A DNA stretch of 64,000 nt from Turnera subulata (taxonomy: Eukaryota > Streptophyta > Magnoliopsida > Malpighiales > Passifloraceae), in NCBI GenBank assembly GCA_028386065.3, contig JAKUCV010005454.1:217303-281302 (forward strand), in the 5' to 3' direction. This document shows, in pieces, positions 59,294 to 64,000 of this stretch; within the stretch, counting starts at the first letter, position 1; each line of letters begins with the position of its first letter. A program made the position numbers and the translations under genes. The notes under the pieces were generated by a model. It was given only the letters and a program-made list of their open reading frames with translations, was not told the origin of the DNA and ran no database searches.

Positions 59294-62200
59294 TCATAGC
59301 AAGCCCAGATTTTTCAGCTGTTGTACATGCTCAGGTGGGAGAGGAGGAGGAGACCAATCAGATCCTGTCATTTCACCATCAACATCCTCGACCACATATT
59401 CCTAAACAAGCACATGAAGAGTATGTCATGCAAGACAAATCAAATCAGCTCAAAATATATATTAAAGCAAAAGACCAGACGCCGTAGGCCTGACTTAGCA
59501 GTCCATGGCCAACCCTAAACCATAATGAATGAACTATATGTTAAAGCGAGACGCCACCTCCTAAAAATGGACTTTCTTCTAGCTAACACACACAAGGATA
59601 CCTTAGCAAACTTATCACAGCAGAAAGTCCTTTGGACATAATGATATGGCCACCCATATGCTCAAAATTTAGATAATCAATATAGTACATTAACTTATTA
59701 GCTTACTGTAAAATAGTATTTTCGAATTGCATTTATCAACAGGCTGTACTGATGTATGTATAGACAGAGTTAAATCAATGAAAGATTCTGATGCTCAAAC
59801 TTCTGCTATATGATTTACTGGGCGACAAGTTTAGAGTGGCAGTTTTTTCATTCGTTCCCAATAAAAGTAATGCGTGCTGCTCCATAAATCATGCCACAGC
59901 ATTTGGAACTCAGAAAGATTTGAGGACAGGTTAGCCAACTCACTTTTGTTAGCATCCTTTTTGCAAGAATGTGATAATGTCGCTGCCAGATTCGCTGTCC
60001 GACCATAGTGGCCACCAAGACACTGTAGAATATGCCAATTACAGTAAATAATCCCAGCACAATCAAAGCCATTATAAACAACAGTGGTAGCCCTGCTTCA
60101 CCAGCACCTCCTAAGCAACCACATTCACCAGCTGCACTCGCACAACTTTCAAAGCATGTGGTGCAGTCAGTCCACATGCAAATACCAGGAAAATGACAAT
60201 CTGCACACATTCTGCATGAATAAGAAAGACAAGCAGTTAGCTAGACATTTATTACCTGCTTTGGAGAAAACAATATACCAGAATCACCATCACGCCTTCA
60301 TGGGGGAAAAAAAAAAGGCGTCAGTACAACACATTCTTCCTCGAGTATTTCACTCGAACAAAACAAAATCAAAAGATATATTTTTCAGTCAAGCCACTAA
60401 AATTATATTGCAGTAATTGAGAACATCCAGACATTATTCCCATGACATATGACGGTCTAAAAGGACAGATTGTTTATAAAGCTCTACATGGAAAATTTTC
60501 TGCATGAGAAATTAGCAAGATTTCAGAGTCAGTTATTAGTAAAGTCATAGGTCTTCTTTCTTGTAATTTAATCAAGTTCAACAGATCAATTAATGCATTA
60601 GCAGACTGGGAGCAAAAGCAGTCAAGGAATACTGATGTCCTTAACATTGGGTTCCAATTCCTCCAGTTCACCAACAGTCTCTTTGGTATTTCCATTTGAA
60701 TCAATAATGCAATGCAGAATACATTTCAGTGCAAAAAAAAAAAAAAAGAAAAAAGAAAGACAAAGAAGAAGAGCAAAGTACATAAGCACAAGAGTAACTC
60801 AGCCAGGTATGATGTTACACCAGCAACACTCACGAATGTCTACCTGCCTTTTGACCACATATTTGGAAGAGAGGAGAGCATAAAAAAGATAAGCTTTGAA
60901 CCAGTTAGATGGCTAAAGCAAGAAATAAAAAAAGAATATTGAAGCAATTCAAAGTTAGAAATGCAAAGCGCAAGACATACACCTCTCAACGTTTTTTCAA
61001 TTTAAATTGGATAGAAGATATGATTACCACGAATAGAATCCTACTGCAACATAAAGCCACATTAAGTCATCCAGCATGAGGACAATCCACCAGAGAACTC
61101 GTTTTCACAACCAACAGGAAATGGTTAAAAAGAAGTTTCTTTTGTGCATTGGAAAGATATTAGAGCCACCTCATAACAGAATGGCAGGTCTAGATAAAGT
61201 TCGTCGTTGAAATAATACTTTCCTTGGACAGAAAAATGTAAAGGGCACAAGTAATAACACACTGGCTTATCTTCTGAAGCAAATATACGGCTCCAATGTT
61301 ATCAACCAAATTACACAGGAAGGGAATGAACAAAATCCATTTTAATTCCATTACTAAATTTGATCAAAAATAAAATTCATTCGCAAACTTTGAAAATATA
61401 ACTATTGAACAGAAACCAGCCACTTTCTCATGTAGAAGTAAAAAGAAGCCGAAAAGTTTCAAATCAAGTTTTCATTTAGTGGAAGACCAACAAACTGGTT
61501 TCCTAAGTGAAATAGTTCGAATTTACGATTCATTGTCAGCGGTAGCACAAGCCACCCGAGTCAAAAAGCAGGTCAAAGGCAACGTTTTGCAATGTTTCAA
61601 AACGTTACCTCACAAGATTTGTGGGAAATAGCAATACAGGAGCCTTGAGTCTTTTTTTTATGCTCAAATGTTCATATATGTTGCATTGTTTGTTTTCCTT
61701 GAAAGGAAAACACATGTATCTCTTTATGTCTATATGCTGATAGATAAAAAACTGCCAAGAGTATAACTGGGAGTCTCAAATCTTCACTTTATGATTTTAA
61801 TAAACTTATAAAGATAGTTCTCCATGAAAGGAGAGCTACTATTTTTTCTAAGTGAGAGATTGTGCCCTTTTAAGTAAAGGGTAACGTTCTGAGTAAAAAA
61901 CAAGGGTTGTATATTTGCAATTTCAACAGATAGATTTTGATAGGAAAATGACAAACTTGTTGATCTTATTTGAGTATGTGTTTGATGCTTTTTTCTGGGC
62001 AATTCAATAAACAACCACTGTCGCTCCACTATGGGAGGCTAGTTGTTGATGCATTTTCCGACCAATATCTTCCACAATCTAGACCTAAGGTATCAAAGTT
62101 GAACATTCTTTGCAATTCAACAAACATAAATGCCTAACCTCAGTCACAATCATACTGGTCCTTCAGTATCATCCTGCATCACTATGTCTACTTTTGGAAT

Positions 62201-64000
62201 GAAAAGCAAAATTTTCAATGACAATATAAAATAGCACCCCATCATGTCATTTGAAAGCCAGTTGTTGATTATCAAGCAGCTGTTCGAGGAAAGAAAACTC
62301 CCGAAGACTTGAACTTAAGCCAGGCAATGATTTTCCATGCTTGAATCTTTTTGTTACTCTATTGTGCACCACCTATGTTTCAGTATCTTTTAGTCACTGC
62401 TTTAGAGACTGAAAACATGTAATATTTGGTAGCAAACCAAGATCTTGACCATTAGATTTCCAAGGGCAAACCTCCCAAAATTGGAGGATTTGCCAACAAA
62501 GCTAGGTTCAAAGGGGTAAAATTCAACATCAAGGGGTTATTGGTCACAGTTGGTTCTTGTGTTCCTAGGGAGTGAGTGATAGCGGTGGAAAGGCCAGAGC
62601 AGGCTTTTAGGTGCAAGCATTCTTTTAATGATCTTTGATTTCTTTTTTCTTTTTTTTTGTGAATCTAGTGTGTGCTCCTTTGTAAGTGTAGCAAGTTCTT
62701 AGTGATAGCGTGGAGGAGTTTGTGCCTTTGGCCATTTTAATTGTGTTGGTGCAGTTTGATTGAGAATATTCACTCACCACTTGCATCCAGGTGAAAATGG
62801 ATGTTAGTGATATAATGCACTCCAACAAATTAACAACAGAGTGTGTCATGTACATAAGGGCTAAAACTGCAGGTACCAAAATCTTAACAGTTAGTTGAGG
62901 ACTGCTTTGCACATTTCACCAAGATGGCAAGATGTAAGAACTTTTGGCAATGAGAATTTTCACAAACTATCACCCAATCAATCATGCACAACAACTCTAG
63001 GTGTATTCTAGGTTCTTCTGCGGAATTAATTCCTACTTACAAATAACTATTCTTGTGCAGTTACAATGCATTTTCATGATTTTCAAATTAGAGGTCCATG
63101 AATGAAGCCACACAAATATATTGCTTACTACATATTCTTTCAGACACAAGTTCATTAGGAGTGCCCATCATTGATGGGCAACAGAAAATGTCAAGTTCTC
63201 AGCACAAAATATACTCAAGTCTGGACTGTTAATTTTATTGAAGTTTACGTTCGCACTCTTACTTCTCAAAAGAAATGAAAAGGAAACATCTACTTTTGAT
63301 CACTCTTATTACTCTCATATGGTTTAAAGAAAACAGCAAACTAGAATTAAAATTATTTCTTATGCATTGGATTTTGCAAGAATATATAGCATAGTTATAC
63401 CCAGGCTGGCAGCAACAAAGACATAATTCCCGACAAGGTTGAGCCAAATCATTGCGTACTCGCCGATCATAACAGGTAATGAAGCACCCGGACAATCCCA
63501 GCAAAGCAAAAAACAATAACGCTCCTGCAGAACAACAAAGCCACATAAGTTTTTATCCAATTGTTGTGTCGCAAATTTTAAACAGATACTAGCTGGATTC
63601 TGTAGCAACTGGAGGACCATGGTTTTTAAAATGTTGAAAGGTTTTTTCACAAAGAAATTTAAATAACCACAAAATAGTTAATCTCTGAGAGACCTTTTGA
63701 AAGGTCCAATCTCTAAGTGTCCAGTCAAACAAAACTAAACCACAGCTCCCTAACTATCGCAGACAATTTGAATCTGTGCCAATGAAAAAAAGTTTCAAAG
63801 GTAGAAAAAACTAGTGAGGAAATTCATATACAAATCTTTCATTAATTTAATTTCATATACAATTACCAAGAAAAAATTACCTATATGAAAAGATACATAC
63901 AGGCAAGTTTTCTAACATAACTCACGACACAAGCCATAACGGGGCCATTAGGTGTTATAGTATCAGCGATTTCCATCAGAAGCTTACATTGAGAACCTTA
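59294..64000 (-). CDS. Cysteine-rich two-membrane-segment protein (plant RING/FYVE/PHD-like family), 5' end outside window
   Basis: Inferred exons: about 63996-63926 (partial; MEIADTITPNGPVMACV), 63524-63401, 60211-59944 and 59401-59294, ending in TGA. Exons two to four join in frame. Exon 2 gives a hydrophobic segment (LLFFALLGLSGCFITC), then RRVRNDLAQPCRELCLCCCQPG. Exon 3 continues the cysteine cluster (CADCHFPG..CMWTDCTTCFESCASAAGECGC), a second membrane segment (LPLLFIMALIVLGLFTVIGIF) and QRIWQRHYHILAKRMLTK. Exon 4 is acidic/proline-rich (EYVVEDVDGE..SPPPLPPEH..LGLL). The closely spaced cysteines suggest metal binding. Recalled plant homologues are annotated as RING/FYVE/PHD zinc-finger superfamily, but I see no canonical RING spacing here. 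The first junction is unresolved: the GTGAGT donor at 63925 leaves a phase that does not match exon 2. Confidence 0.7.
60212..63400 (-). other. Large intron (3.2 kb) of the membrane-protein gene
   Basis: Bounded by donor GTATAA at 63400 and acceptor GCAG at 60215-60212. AT-rich, with an A-rich run at about 60730-60770. No nested gene or complete transposon recognised. Confidence 0.6.

Overview
This window looks like nuclear DNA from a flowering plant, most likely a eudicot. It holds an intron-containing chloroplast-type PPR gene, a nepenthesin-type aspartic protease gene, long Ty3/gypsy chromovirus (Tekay/Del-type) and Ty1/copia LTR retrotransposons, a TRIM and LINE remnants. Genes are few and AT-rich spacers are long. 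No rRNA, tRNA or CRISPR features were seen.

Layout. 1-9827: a decayed Tekay-type gypsy element on the minus strand with its 5' LTR (3946-6738), abutting a second LTR in opposite orientation (6739-9827). 10.3-13.4 kb: LINE remnants. 15586-23854: a large DNA-transposon-like element with ~210 bp terminal inverted repeats (TIRs), split by a degenerate copia element (17173-23018) whose leader carries unusual arrays of short hairpins. 23944-29612: an aspartic protease gene cut in two by a 4.2 kb copia element (25157-29362, target duplication CACTT). 30103-31021: a small cysteine-rich-peptide-like gene, apparently broken by a SINE/MITE-like insert and a complete TRIM with identical LTRs. 33745-39356: an EMB1270-like PPR gene whose four exons I reconstruct as one 1517-codon frame. 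39979-40239: a small conserved-looking gene. 42370-59120: a nest in which an old copia element was invaded by a full Tekay element (43195-53862, target duplication CGTAG) and by another Tekay LTR now standing alone (54882-58309, target duplication AATTT). 59294-64000: the 3' part of a conserved cysteine-rich membrane-protein gene that runs off the right edge.

Only the PPR gene, the membrane-protein gene, the small 86-residue gene and perhaps the truncated protease look like functioning host genes. The rest is layered transposon history. The most unusual signals are (a) a series of stem-loops in the copia leader with different but self-complementary stems around a near-constant C-YNGAA-G loop, (b) a 28-bp-period hairpin array with compensatory stem changes in the Tekay LTRs, and (c) one variant primer-binding site shared by gypsy, copia and TRIM elements. 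All similarity calls are from reading the sequence and recalled family knowledge; no database search was run.
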